Shown here: positions 1 to 7,786 of the stretch, piece by piece
How the letters are laid out: each line of letters opens with the position of its first letter
Position numbering within the stretch: the first letter of the stretch is position 1
From: an uncultured Oscillospiraceae bacterium
GTDB taxonomy: Bacteria > Bacillota > Clostridia > Oscillospirales > Oscillospiraceae
Direction of reading: 5' to 3'
Assembly: GCA_947624385.1 (NCBI GenBank)
Contig: CANQJZ010000023.1
Span: 1-38,965 of the forward strand
Length of the DNA: 38,965 bases
Notes under the pieces: generated by a model
What the model was told of the DNA's origin: nothing
Databases searched by the model: none
Seen by the model: the letters and a program-made list of their open reading frames with translations, nothing else
Made by a program: the position numbers and the translations under genes

Positions 1-1505
1 GACGCGGCGAACAGGTTCTGCCACTCGATCATGTTCAGGTTGGAGAACTGGGTGATGCCCACGGTGATGGGCCGGTTGGACGCCGTGGAGATGAGCACCG
101 AGGATATGGTGAACTCGTTCCAGGCGTTGATGAACACGAAGATCAGCGTGGTCACGATGCCGGGAGCCGCCATGGGGATCAGCACCCGGACCAGAGAGCC
201 CACCGTGTTGCAGCCGTCGATCTTGGCCGCCTGCTCCATCTCCGGGGAGATGGACACGAAGGTGCCCCGCAGAAGCCATATGGCGAAGGCCTGGTTGAAG
301 GCGGCGTTGATGAGCATCAGTCCCACGATGGAGTCGTTCAGGTGCAGCGCGGCGATGAGCTGGGCGATGCCGATCAGCAGCACCACCGGGGAGAACATCT
401 GGCTGACGATGACGAAGCCCAGGAAGATGTTCTTGCCCTTGAAGCGCATCCGGGCCATGGCGTAGGCCGCCGGGATGCCGCACAGCAGGGCGATGACCGT
501 GGCGCCGCCGGCGATGAGCATGGAGTTGACCAGGTACCGCAGCACTCCCCGGTCCACGATATCCTTCAGATTGCCGAAGCGCCACTGGGTGGGAAGCAGG
601 TGCAAAAAGTCGCTGTCGTTGGTCTCCGCGATGGAGCGGAACGCCGTCACCAGCATCACATAATAGGGATACAGGATGAACAGGCACAGGGCGATCACGA
701 AAGCGTACAGCAGCCCTCGCATCAGCGTGTGCTTCACGCTCCCGTGGCGGAGCTGGATACCGGCCAGCATCATGGCGAAAAAGCACGGGAGCGTCAGCCA
801 TACCGTGCCGGTATTGGCAAAGCGCAGGCCGTCCAGCATGTCGTCCAGCTTCTCTCCCGCCTGGGCGTCGAACAGGAAACCGTTCAGCTTCTCAAAAAAG
901 GCGTCCTTCCCCTCCGGGATGAGCTCGTCGATATACAGCCCCACCCGGCGGGACATGAGATAGGTATTCACCATAAAGAACGCCGGGACCAAAAGCACGG
1001 CGATCAGCGCCAGTATATAGGACGCCCGCCGGAAGGCCGCCGGAAGCTCCGCCAGCTGGTGCCAGTCGTCCCCCATGGAGCCGATGACGCCCGCCAGAGC
1101 GCACGCCGCGCTCATGACCATGCACAGGAGCATCGCCAGCAGCACCCAGGCCGACGCCAGACCGGAGCTCAGGAACGACCAGCCCGTTTTCGTGAACGCC
1201 TGGTCCACGGAGAAGGCCACCATGGAAGTGGTCTCGCCCCTGGAGTTGGTCCGCTCGGTCACCGATTCGTTGACCGACACGTCCATGCCGGAGGCGCGGT
1301 ACTCCTCGGCCACCGCGTCCACCTCGGCCCGGACCTCCACGTATTTTTCGTCCCCCACAAAGGTGTTGGCGGACTTTTTTGTATAGACGCTGGAGGTGAA
1401 TTTATAGGCCGGCAGGCTCAACAGGACGACCACTGCAGCTATGGCCAGCAGCATCACCGCCAGAGCCGTGCGGTTTTTCTTCGCAATGAGCTTCCGTTCG
1501 TTCAC
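1..1505 (-). CDS. Sugar ABC transporter permease, MalG type, with long N-terminal extension (3' end outside window)
   Basis: Inner-membrane permease of a CUT1-type importer, read on the minus strand. It starts at GTG 1505-1503, which overlaps the stop of the upstream permease (GTGA, 1502-1505), and is still open at base 1 (about 501 residues visible). The MalG-like core occupies about residues 262-501 and contains the EAA loop (EQAAKIDGCNTVGSLVRVLIP, about 424-443) that contacts the ATPase. The family is usually about 280 residues. Here about 260 extra residues precede the core: a membrane segment near 14-32, a hydrophilic stretch 35-110 and further membrane segments near 113-135, 163-180 and 232-250. 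About 35 C-terminal residues are missing at the edge. Substrate unknown; uronate oligomers are plausible from context. The permease assignment is firm, the role of the extension unknown. Confidence 0.88.
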   Translation of the reverse strand, partial: MNERKLIAKKNRTALAVMLLAIAAVVVLLSLPAYKFTSSVYTKKSANTFVGDEKYVEVRAEVDAVAEEYRASGMDVSVNESVTERTNSRGETTSMVAFSVDQAFTKTGWSFLSSGLASAWVLLAMLLCMVMSAACALAGVIGSMGDDWHQLAELPAAFRRASYILALIAVLLVPAFFMVNTYLMSRRVGLYIDELIPEGKDAFFEKLNGFLFDAQAGEKLDDMLDGLRFANTGTVWLTLPCFFAMMLAGIQLRHGSVKHTLMRGLLYAFVIALCLFILYPYYVMLVTAFRSIAETNDSDFLHLLPTQWRFGNLKDIVDRGVLRYLVNSMLIAGGATVIALLCGIPAAYAMARMRFKGKNIFLGFVIVSQMFSPVVLLIGIAQLIAALHLNDSIVGLMLINAAFNQAFAIWLLRGTFVSISPEMEQAAKIDGCNTVGSLVRVLIPMAAPGIVTTLIFVFINAWNEFTISSVLISTASNRPITVGITQFSNLNMIEWQNLFAA

Positions 1506-2386
1506 AGCTCTTCCTCCTTCCGCATGACGCCCATCATATAGACGCCGGCGCAGATGCACAGGATCAGGAACCCTATGACGGACAGCGCTGTGGCAGGACC
1601 CTTTTGCCGGTCATAGAAATTGAGCATGTACAGATACGTCACCAGCGTATCGGTCTTGTTGGCCGGCGCGCCCCGGGTCATGGTATAGATGATGGGGAAG
1701 GAGTTGAACACGTATATGATGTTCAGCACCGTGCTCACCGTCAGCGACGGCTTTACCAGGGGGATGGTGATGCGCCACAGCTTATCCCAATAGCTGGCTC
1801 CGTCGATGTCCGCCGCCTCATAGAGGGAGCTGTCGATGCTCTGCAGACCGGACAGCACGCAGAAGGCCACGAAGGGAATGGTGACGAAGATGCCCACGCC
1901 GCACTCCCAGATAAACTCGATCTGATAGCTGGAGCGCCAGTTGATGGCCTCCTTGATGATGCCCAGGTTCAGCAGGATATTGTTCAGGTTGCCGTACTCA
2001 TACTTGATGATGTAGTTCCACACCGACGCCTGCACGACCAGAGACGTGGCCCAGGGGAACACCAGAATGGCCCGGGCGATCTTCCGGCCGCGGAATTTCT
2101 GGTTGAGCACCATGGCGACGATGAAGCCAAGGACCGTGCTCAGCCCCACCACTGCGATCACCCACCAGAAGGTGTTGAGCATGACCGTCTTGAAGGCGGG
2201 CAGGCCGATGGCGTCCTTGAAATTCTTCAGCCCTACGAAGCCGCCCATCAGGCCGGACTTGGACACCTCGCTGAATGCCAGCCGGAACACGATCATAATG
2301 GGGAAGATCACGAACAGCGACATCAGTATGATGCTGGGCAGCAGCCATATGTAGGGTTTTATTTTTTTGCGTAGTGTTTTATTCAC
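1502..2386 (-). CDS. Sugar ABC transporter permease, MalF/UgpA type
   Basis: Membrane permease of 294 residues, the normal size for the family. It has six predicted membrane segments; the first follows a basic N-terminus (MNKTLRKKIKPYIWLLPS). An EAA loop is visible (YEAADIDGASYWDKLWRITI), the ATPase docking motif. It pairs with the downstream permease, with which it overlaps by four bases, and takes sugar from the binding protein encoded upstream. No ATPase gene is seen in the window; CUT1 systems in Firmicutes often use a shared MsmX-type ATPase, or the gene lies beyond the left edge. Substrate is inferred only from the uronate neighbourhood. Confidence 0.92.
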   Translation of the reverse strand: MNKTLRKKIKPYIWLLPSIILMSLFVIFPIMIVFRLAFSEVSKSGLMGGFVGLKNFKDAIGLPAFKTVMLNTFWWVIAVVGLSTVLGFIVAMVLNQKFRGRKIARAILVFPWATSLVVQASVWNYIIKYEYGNLNNILLNLGIIKEAINWRSSYQIEFIWECGVGIFVTIPFVAFCVLSGLQSIDSSLYEAADIDGASYWDKLWRITIPLVKPSLTVSTVLNIIYVFNSFPIIYTMTRGAPANKTDTLVTYLYMLNFYDRQKGPATALSVIGFLILCICAGVYMMGVMRKEEEL

Positions 2387-2429
2387 GCCTCACCCTTCTT
2401 TCCTTGTAGGTTCGCGCCGCAGGTAACAC

Positions 2430-2455
2430 GAGGGCCGGACCTTCGTCCGGCCCTC
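2430..2455 (-). promoter_or_regulatory. Hairpin between binding-protein and permease genes
   Basis: An 11-bp perfect GC-rich stem (GAGGGCCGGAC/GTCCGGCCCTC) with a 4-nt loop lies between the binding-protein stop and the permease start. No T-run follows on the minus strand. It therefore looks like an mRNA-stabilising or partial-termination element that keeps binding-protein transcript in excess over permease transcript, as in malE-malF. That role is inference. Confidence 0.6.
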
Positions 2456-2494
2456 GCAAGACTTAGCTGGTCAGGGACAGGAGATACGCGGCGA

Positions 2495-3760
2495 TCAGCC
2501 GGCGACCTGCGCCTGCACGGCGTCCAGCTCAGCGCGGACGTCGGCGCCGGTCAGCGCGTTCTGCTCGGCCTTGACAACGCCCTCGCGGACAGTGTCATAG
2601 TTCTCCATAGCGGTGGGATAGAAGCGGCAGCCGTCCAGCACGTCCAGCCAGGCTCCGAAGGAGGGATCGGCCTCCACCAGAGAACCGACGGCGGAGTTGA
2701 CGGCGGGCAGGAAGCCCTCCATGCTGACCCAGCCCACATAGTTCTCGGGATCATAGAAGAACTTGAGGAACTTGCCGATGGCCTCGTCGCGGGCGGCGGT
2801 CTCCTCCTCGGACAGGGACTCGTCCTTGAACGCCATCACGCGGTCCATAACGCCCACAGAGGCGCTTTCCTTGCCCTCGTTGGCAGGGATGTTGGCGGTC
2901 GCCATGTTGACCGTGGACTCCTTGTCAGCGCAGTAGGTGGGCAGCTGGTTGGGAGCGATGAGCATGGCCATGTCGCCGGCGGCAAACATATCCTGCAGGT
3001 CATAACGGGTCTGGGTGGCGGGGTTGGGGTTGGTGTAGCCGTTGTTCACCAGGCTGATGGCGAACTCGATGGCCTCCACGTTCTCGTCGCAGTTGACGAT
3101 CCAGTTGCCCTCGTCGTCCACAAAGCCGCCGCCGTTGCCCCAAGTGTAGTAGGCGAACGCCGCCTGGCCCTCGTCGGTGGTCATGTCGATGCCCCAGGGA
3201 TAGACCTCGCCGTCATAGAAGTCCAGAATGGTCTGGCAGACGTCTTCCAGCTCGGCCCAGGTGGTGGGGGGCTCGATGCCCATTTCCTCGAACATGTCCA
3301 CATTGTAGTACAGAGCGCGGGCGGAGGCCAGGTCGGGCACGGCCCACACGGTGTCGTCAATGATGGACTCGGCGATGAAGGAGGGGAAGAAGTCCTCATA
3401 CAGGTCGTCCGGGCAGAACTGGCTGACCGGCTCCAGCAGCCCGTCATAGGCGTAGTTGGAGAAGTTGTCGTTGTTCAGGATGTCAGGGGCCTGGCCGCTG
3501 GAGATGCGGGTATCGACCACCTGGTCCACGGTATCCCAGGAGATGACCTCCAGGTTCAGCTTTATGCCGGGGTTCTCGGCCTCGAACTTATCCTTGAAGC
3601 AGGTGCCGTCCATGCCGGTACCCAGGAACCAGTCCTCCGTGTTGGGGCCGTACTGGCAGATGATGACGTCCAGGGTGATCTCGTCGCCGTCGGCGAAGGC
3701 CATCGCGCCCAGAGAGAACACCATCGTCAGAGCCAGCAGCAGAGCGATAAGTTTCTTCAT
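2495..3760 (-). CDS. Sugar ABC transporter extracellular binding protein (CUT1)
   Basis: Solute-binding protein of 421 residues. Residues 1-23 form a signal peptide (MKKLIALLLALTMVFSLGAMAFA), followed by the mature start DGDEIT. The central and C-terminal parts resemble family 1 extracellular binding proteins (for example GIKLNLEVISWD, AMLIAPNQLP and GKFLKFFYDPEN). The start is supported by AAAGGAG about 11 bases upstream. It should deliver a sugar or sugar acid to the two permeases encoded directly downstream. Odd point: there is no lipobox cysteine, although monoderm bacteria normally anchor such proteins as lipoproteins. Substrate is not readable from sequence; uronate oligosaccharides are a guess from context. 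Confidence 0.9.
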   Translation of the reverse strand: MKKLIALLLALTMVFSLGAMAFADGDEITLDVIICQYGPNTEDWFLGTGMDGTCFKDKFEAENPGIKLNLEVISWDTVDQVVDTRISSGQAPDILNNDNFSNYAYDGLLEPVSQFCPDDLYEDFFPSFIAESIIDDTVWAVPDLASARALYYNVDMFEEMGIEPPTTWAELEDVCQTILDFYDGEVYPWGIDMTTDEGQAAFAYYTWGNGGGFVDDEGNWIVNCDENVEAIEFAISLVNNGYTNPNPATQTRYDLQDMFAAGDMAMLIAPNQLPTYCADKESTVNMATANIPANEGKESASVGVMDRVMAFKDESLSEEETAARDEAIGKFLKFFYDPENYVGWVSMEGFLPAVNSAVGSLVEADPSFGAWLDVLDGCRFYPTAMENYDTVREGVVKAEQNALTGADVRAELDAVQAQVAG

Positions 3761-3879
3761 TTCTCGTTGATCTCCTTTTAATAAAATTTTATTGATCCGG
3801 GGCCGAAGCCCAGTCTCACATGAACGGTCCCGCCGGGACCTCCCCTTCTTAGCCCCATTCTACTTGACGGACGGCGCAT

Positions 3880-3908
3880 ATTATAGGAAAATCGAACGAA
3901 TACTAGAA
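3880..3908 (-). promoter_or_regulatory. Promoter of the ABC importer with overlapping operator half-site
   Basis: Minus-strand -10 TATAAT (3885-3880), with a weak -35 TTCTAG (3908-3903) at 17-bp spacing. The sequence GAATACTAG (+ strand, about 3897-3905) overlaps the -35 and matches the right half of the palindrome proposed as the GntR operator. The leader of about 110 bases that follows contains a small hairpin, GGTCCC/GGGACC, at 3826-3840. The rest of the 3761-4047 gap, including the A+T-rich 3885-3975, shows no ORF. Confidence 0.55.
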
Positions 3909-4047
3909 AAATAATTCGCGCCGAATCGTACAAATGCACAATTTGACACGGATGTTGTTTAACCCTTTAAAGAGATCATGAGATCGTACGTCACGCAAGG
4001 GGGAGCTCGAGGGGGACGGTAGTCCCGCCTCGAATGGGATAAATTGC

Positions 4048-4080
4048 CCAAGCCGTCAAAAACTTTTTTGACGGCCTGGG
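4048..4080. terminator. Bidirectional terminator-like hairpin after the AraC-family gene
   Basis: Stem GCCGTCAAAAA/TTTTTGACGGC with a 3-nt loop, extended by CC/GG pairs. It lies just beyond the stop of the minus-strand regulator gene. The A and T tracts are inside the stem, so it can act in both directions. Confidence 0.65.
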
Positions 4081-4081
4081 G

Positions 4082-4921
4082 CTATTGGCGGTTTTTCTTT
4101 CTGTACTCCGTAGGCGTCATGCCCACGGCGGCCTTGAACACCTTGGTGAAATAATTGTAGTCGCTGTACCCCACCGCCTCAGCCACGGCCGACACGGGCA
4201 GTTCGCCTTCCCGGAGCATGGTCCGGGCCGCCTGCATGCGCCGCCGGGCCACGGCCTGGGTCACGGTCAGCCCGCCGGGAAGCTGCCTGGCCAGGGTACA
4301 CAGCTTTGTGGTGCCCATGTTGAGGTCGGCGGCGATCTTTTTCAGGGACAGGCTCTCCCGGAACCGCTCGTCCAGGTAGATTTCCAGCCGCTGCAGGTCC
4401 GTGTACTCCGCCGAGCGGATGATGCCCTCCCGGAGAATATATGCGGTCAGGGCCTGCAATATCTCCGCGTAGGCGGAGGTCTGCTGGAAGGTGTACTGGC
4501 GCAGGGCCCAGAACGCCTCCCGCACCGCCTTCCTGTCGCCCTGGTACCAGTCCAGCGACCGCTCCGACCGCTCCCACTGGCGCTCCAGGGGCGCGTCGTC
4601 CAGAAACTGGCCGAAGCAGAGATAGGCGATGGGCACGCCGTTTTCATATAGCGGCAGCGTCACCTCGCACAGGCCCGCGTGGCACCGGTAGCGGTAGATG
4701 CCCTGGGCCGCGGCGCAGGCCGCCACCGCCCGGGCGTCGCACTGCTCGCACCGCCTGTGTCCCTCCGGGTCCGCGTTCACCAGCCGGCAGAACTCCTGAT
4801 GCCCGCCGAAGATGAGCACGTTCTGGCCCTCGCTGTCGAGAATGCTCGTCTTGACACCTGTGACGGTATATAAGTTTCCCACCAGCCGCAGCAGCTTTGC
4901 CGTGTCGAACAGCAGCTTCAT
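4082..4921 (-). CDS. AraC-family regulator with PocR sensory domain
   Basis: Cytoplasmic transcription factor of 279 residues. Residues about 5-170 match the PocR ligand-sensing domain: VTGVKTSILDSEGQNVLIFG, then a cysteine cluster with HRRCEQCDARAV and YRYRCHAGLCE, then IAYLCFGQFLDD. Residues about 180-279 are the double helix-turn-helix of AraC/XylS proteins (LSLKKIAADLNM and SAVAEAVGYSDYNYFTKVFKAAVGMTPTEYR). It starts at ATG 4921 after a GGGTGAGGG Shine-Dalgarno. It sits between kduD (40-bp gap) and the ABC importer, so it may control either. PocR domains were first seen in the propanediol regulator and are thought to bind small hydrocarbon-like ligands; the ligand here is unknown. Confidence 0.88.
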   Translation of the reverse strand: MKLLFDTAKLLRLVGNLYTVTGVKTSILDSEGQNVLIFGGHQEFCRLVNADPEGHRRCEQCDARAVAACAAAQGIYRYRCHAGLCEVTLPLYENGVPIAYLCFGQFLDDAPLERQWERSERSLDWYQGDRKAVREAFWALRQYTFQQTSAYAEILQALTAYILREGIIRSAEYTDLQRLEIYLDERFRESLSLKKIAADLNMGTTKLCTLARQLPGGLTVTQAVARRRMQAARTMLREGELPVSAVAEAVGYSDYNYFTKVFKAAVGMTPTEYRKKNRQ

Positions 4922-4961
4922 GGTCCCTCACCCGCCTTCACCGGCGCTGTGTATTTCTTTC

Positions 4962-5762
4962 TTATGGCTGCTTGCCGATGTAGGCCAGGATGCCGCCGTC
5001 AACGTACAGGATGTGACCGTTGACGAAATCGGAGGCCTCCGAGGCCAAAAACACCGCCGGGCCCATCAGGTCCTCCGCCGTGCCCCACCGGCCGGCCGGG
5101 GTCTTGGAGACGATGAACTGGTCGAAGGGGTGGCGGCTGCCGTCCGGCTGCTTCTCCCGCAATGGCGCGGTCTGGGGCGTGGCGATATAGCCGGGACCGA
5201 TGCCGTTGCACTGGATGTTGGCCCCGCCGTACTCGGAGCAGATGTTCCGGGTGAGCATCTTGAGGCCGCCCTTGGCGGCGGCGTAGGCGCTGACCGTCTC
5301 CCGGCCCAGCTCGCTCATCATGGAGCAGATGTTGATGATCTTGCCGTGGCCCTTTTTGATCATGCCGGGTATCACGGCCTTTGCGCAGATAAAGGGCCCG
5401 GTCAGGTCGATGTCCACCACCTGGCGGAAGTCCTCGGCGCTCATTTCCAGCATGGGGATGCGCTTGATGATGCCGGCGTTGTTCACCAGAATGTCGATGC
5501 CGCCCAGGTCCTTTTCGATCTTCGCCACCAGGTCCGCGACCTGATCTTCGTCGGTCACGTCGGCGATGTAGCCCTTGGCGTCGATGCCCTTTTCGGCGTA
5601 GTCGGCCAGGGCCTTGTCCAGATTGCTCTGGCTGCGGCAGTTGAAGGCGATCTTCGCGCCCGCCCCGGCCAGGGCCGTGGCGATGGCGAAGCCGATGCCG
5701 TAGGCCGCGCCGGTGACCAGGGCCACCTTGCCCTGCAGAGAGAATTTTTCCATCATATCCAT
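4962..5762 (-). CDS. kduD: 2-deoxy-D-gluconate 3-dehydrogenase / KDG-type SDR oxidoreductase (KduD-like)
   Basis: Short-chain dehydrogenase/reductase of 266 residues. The NAD(P)-binding TGAAYGIG is near residue 18, NNAG near 95, and the catalytic Ser-Tyr-Lys set is visible with YAAAK near 165. In the Kdu pathway KduD converts 2,5-diketo-3-deoxygluconate to KDG using NADH. Gluconate 5-dehydrogenases are close relatives, but the gene directly follows kduI (10-bp gap), which favours the KduD role. The start at 5762 follows GAGG at modest distance; an internal ATG at 5753 is also possible. It feeds KDG to the KDG kinase encoded in the divergent operon. Confidence 0.85.
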   Translation of the reverse strand: MDMMEKFSLQGKVALVTGAAYGIGFAIATALAGAGAKIAFNCRSQSNLDKALADYAEKGIDAKGYIADVTDEDQVADLVAKIEKDLGGIDILVNNAGIIKRIPMLEMSAEDFRQVVDIDLTGPFICAKAVIPGMIKKGHGKIINICSMMSELGRETVSAYAAAKGGLKMLTRNICSEYGGANIQCNGIGPGYIATPQTAPLREKQPDGSRHPFDQFIVSKTPAGRWGTAEDLMGPAVFLASEASDFVNGHILYVDGGILAYIGKQP

Positions 5763-5772
5763 GTCTCGCGCC

Positions 5773-6615
5773 TCATTTCAATTCCCCGGTGGGGATGGTG
5801 TCCATGTCGTCGAATGCCTGGTTCTCGCCGCCCATGGCCCAGATGAAGGTATAGCTGGCGGTGCCGGCCCCCGCGTGGATGGACCAGGAGGGGGAGATGA
5901 CCGCCTGCTCGTTTTTCATGACGATATGGCGAGTCTCGTCGCCCTGGCCCATGAAGTGGAAGACCACCTCGTTTTCCGGGACCTCAAAGTACATGTACAC
6001 CTCCATGCGCCGCTCGTGGGTGTGGGCGGGCATGGTGTTCCACACGCTGCCCGGCTCCAGCACGGTCATGCCCATGGAGAGCTGGCAGGTGGGCAGCACG
6101 TCCGGGTGGATGAACTGGTTGATGACCCGCTTGTTGCTGGTGGCGGCGTCGCCGCAGGGCTTTTTGGCCGCGTCGGCGATCTTCAAAAGCCGGGTCTCAT
6201 AGCTCTTATGGGCCGGGGCCGACACCATATAGAACTTGGCGGGCGCCTCCGGGCTGTCGCTGGAAAACAGGACCTCTTTGGCCCCGCGGGTGATGTACAG
6301 GCAGTCCTTATAGCCCAGGGCGTACACCGTGCCGTCCACGGCGATCTTCCCGGCGCCGCCGATGTTGAAGATGCCGATCTCCCGGCGCTCCAGGAAATAG
6401 TCGGTGCCGAAGCAGCCCCAAACGTCGATGCCCTTGTCGATGCTCACGGTCTCGTGGACCGGCATGCAGCCCAACGTCACCATCCGGTCTACGTGGCTGT
6501 ACACCGCCGTGACCTGGTCGGGCCGGTACAGGTCCTGAATGAGAAACTCGTCCCGGAGCTGCTCGGTCGTATAGTGCTTTACGTCCTTGGGATTGCCGCT
6601 GTAGCGGATATCCAT
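5773..6615 (-). CDS. kduI: 5-keto-4-deoxyuronate isomerase
   Basis: Cupin-fold isomerase of 280 residues that turns 5-keto-4-deoxyuronate (from unsaturated uronates released by pectin or glycosaminoglycan lyases) into 2,5-diketo-3-deoxygluconate. The sequence is KduI-like end to end: MDIRYSGNPKDVKHYTTEQL at the start, and a metal-binding region with MPAHTHERRMEVYMYF. ATG 6615 is chosen because AAAGGAAG precedes it at good spacing and family members begin MDIRY; a longer in-frame reading to 6663 would run into the upstream cupin gene. It is followed by kduD and probably co-transcribed with it. Confidence 0.93.
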   Translation of the reverse strand: MDIRYSGNPKDVKHYTTEQLRDEFLIQDLYRPDQVTAVYSHVDRMVTLGCMPVHETVSIDKGIDVWGCFGTDYFLERREIGIFNIGGAGKIAVDGTVYALGYKDCLYITRGAKEVLFSSDSPEAPAKFYMVSAPAHKSYETRLLKIADAAKKPCGDAATSNKRVINQFIHPDVLPTCQLSMGMTVLEPGSVWNTMPAHTHERRMEVYMYFEVPENEVVFHFMGQGDETRHIVMKNEQAVISPSWSIHAGAGTASYTFIWAMGGENQAFDDMDTIPTGELK

Positions 6616-6631
6616 GTGATCGCTTCCTTTC

Positions 6632-6979
6632 TCAGTTGACAAAATCTTCCCGCATGGGGGCAAATATATCCAGCAGCACGCCCGCCTGGCGGCAGACGCA
6701 GCCGTGAGGCACGCCGTCCTCCTTCAAAAGCGTGTCGCCGGCGCGGACCGTGCGGGTCTCGCCGTCGATGGTGAACTCGAACACGCCGCTGACTACATAA
6801 GTGATCTGGGTGTGGGGGTGGCTGTGCATGGCGCCCACGGCGCCTTCCGCGAAGGTGTTCTCCACGGCCATCACCCCGTCCGTGTAGGCCAGCACCCGGC
6901 GGGTGACGCCCGCGCCGCCGGCCTGCGGCTCGGTCCGGGCGTACTCCACCCAGCGCTGCTTTTTCTCGGGATAGTCCAA
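6632..6979 (-). CDS. Small single-domain cupin protein, TTG start
   Basis: A cupin of 115 residues. The metal-site motif is HSHPHTQITYVVSG with a second half DGVPHGC, and the fold runs from about residue 20 to the end. Such stand-alone cupins next to kduI are common in uronate clusters. They may act as pectin-degradation accessory proteins (KdgF-like proteins linearise unsaturated uronates), so a KdgF role is attractive but unproven. I choose TTG at 6979 because AAAGGAG sits exactly six bases before it; an ATG at 7054 would overlap the regulator gene and has no good ribosome site. It ends 16 bp before kduI. Confidence 0.75.
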   Translation of the reverse strand: MDYPEKKQRWVEYARTEPQAGGAGVTRRVLAYTDGVMAVENTFAEGAVGAMHSHPHTQITYVVSGVFEFTIDGETRTVRAGDTLLKEDGVPHGCVCRQAGVLLDIFAPMREDFVN

Positions 6980-7043
6980 ATGCTTCTCCTTTCCGCCGGA
7001 TGGGACGCGAACGCCCCGTGCAGATACGTCCGCGCCCTTGGCG

Positions 7044-7721
7044 TCACTTTTCAAAATACTGCGGATACTTCTCCCGTATCGCGCTCTCGTCGAACCGGTA
7101 CCGGGTCAGGTGGGTCTGCATGATCTCCCTTGCCCCGGCCGCGTCGCCGCGCTTGATGGCGTCCAATATCAGCGCGTGGTCCTGAACGATCTTCAGGTCC
7201 TTCACGCTGTCCAGCGACATCCGGCGCACCCGGTCGAAGTGTATGAGCAGGTTTTGCATCAGCGTATAGATCTGCATCTTCTGGGCCAGCTCGAACAGCG
7301 TCTCGTGGAACTTGTCGTCCAGCCCCCGGATGTTCTCATAATAGCCGTTTTGCATGTAAAACTGCTGCAGGTGTACGTTTTCCTCCAGCCGCAGCACGCC
7401 CTCCGGCGTGATCATCCGGCAGACCAGCTCCACCACGGCACATTCCAGCGTGTAGCGCATGAACTGGGCCTGCTCCACCATGTCGTAGTCGATCATGGCG
7501 ACGGTGCTCCGCTTCTGGGGCACGACCTGGATGATCTTCACCCGGGCCAGTTCCATAATGGCCTCCCGCACGGGCGTGCGGGACAGTCCCATCTGCGCGG
7601 CCAGCTCATTTTCGCTGATCTGGCTGCCGGGGGCCAGGCCCAGGTCGATGATATTCTCCCGGATGGTGCGCAGGGCGTACATGCGGTCCGTTTCCTGGGG
7701 AAGACGCTCCAATAATGTCAT
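7044..7721 (-). CDS. GntR-family transcriptional regulator, FCD subfamily
   Basis: DNA-binding regulator of 225 residues. The N-terminal winged helix spans about residues 10-75 (LAAQMGLSRTPVREAIMEL), and the C-terminal all-helical FCD ligand domain about 85-215 (DDKFHETLFELAQ and the LILDAIKRGDAAGA helix near the end). FCD regulators such as UxuR and ExuR respond to uronates or their products, so it is the likely specific repressor of this island. The start follows AGGAGG. It lies 65 bp behind uxuB in the same direction, with its own upstream copy of the proposed operator. Orthology to UxuR or KdgR cannot be decided by reading. Confidence 0.92.
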   Translation of the reverse strand: MTLLERLPQETDRMYALRTIRENIIDLGLAPGSQISENELAAQMGLSRTPVREAIMELARVKIIQVVPQKRSTVAMIDYDMVEQAQFMRYTLECAVVELVCRMITPEGVLRLEENVHLQQFYMQNGYYENIRGLDDKFHETLFELAQKMQIYTLMQNLLIHFDRVRRMSLDSVKDLKIVQDHALILDAIKRGDAAGAREIMQTHLTRYRFDESAIREKYPQYFEK

Positions 7722-7748
7722 CCTGTATGCCTCCTGTGTTCTTGAATA

Positions 7749-7760
7749 TTAGCATACAGC
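7749..7760. promoter_or_regulatory. Proposed GntR operator A, upstream of its own gene
   Basis: TTAGCATACAGC resembles the palindrome CTNGYATRCNAG seen at the dctP and KDPG-aldolase promoters, with weaker ends. It lies 28 bp upstream of the gntR start, suggesting autoregulation (inference). Confidence 0.4.
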
Positions 7761-7786
7761 CCTTGCCATTTGCCAATAAACTTCGT

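Noticed and set aside
342-1541. Long plus-strand ORF opposite the ABC permease genes (also 7715-9109, 10456-11817 and 26070-28130)
   Set aside because: These are antisense shadows of GC-rich genes: their translations are His/Gln/Gly/Arg-rich with no domains, and the opposite strand encodes clear conserved proteins with ribosome sites.
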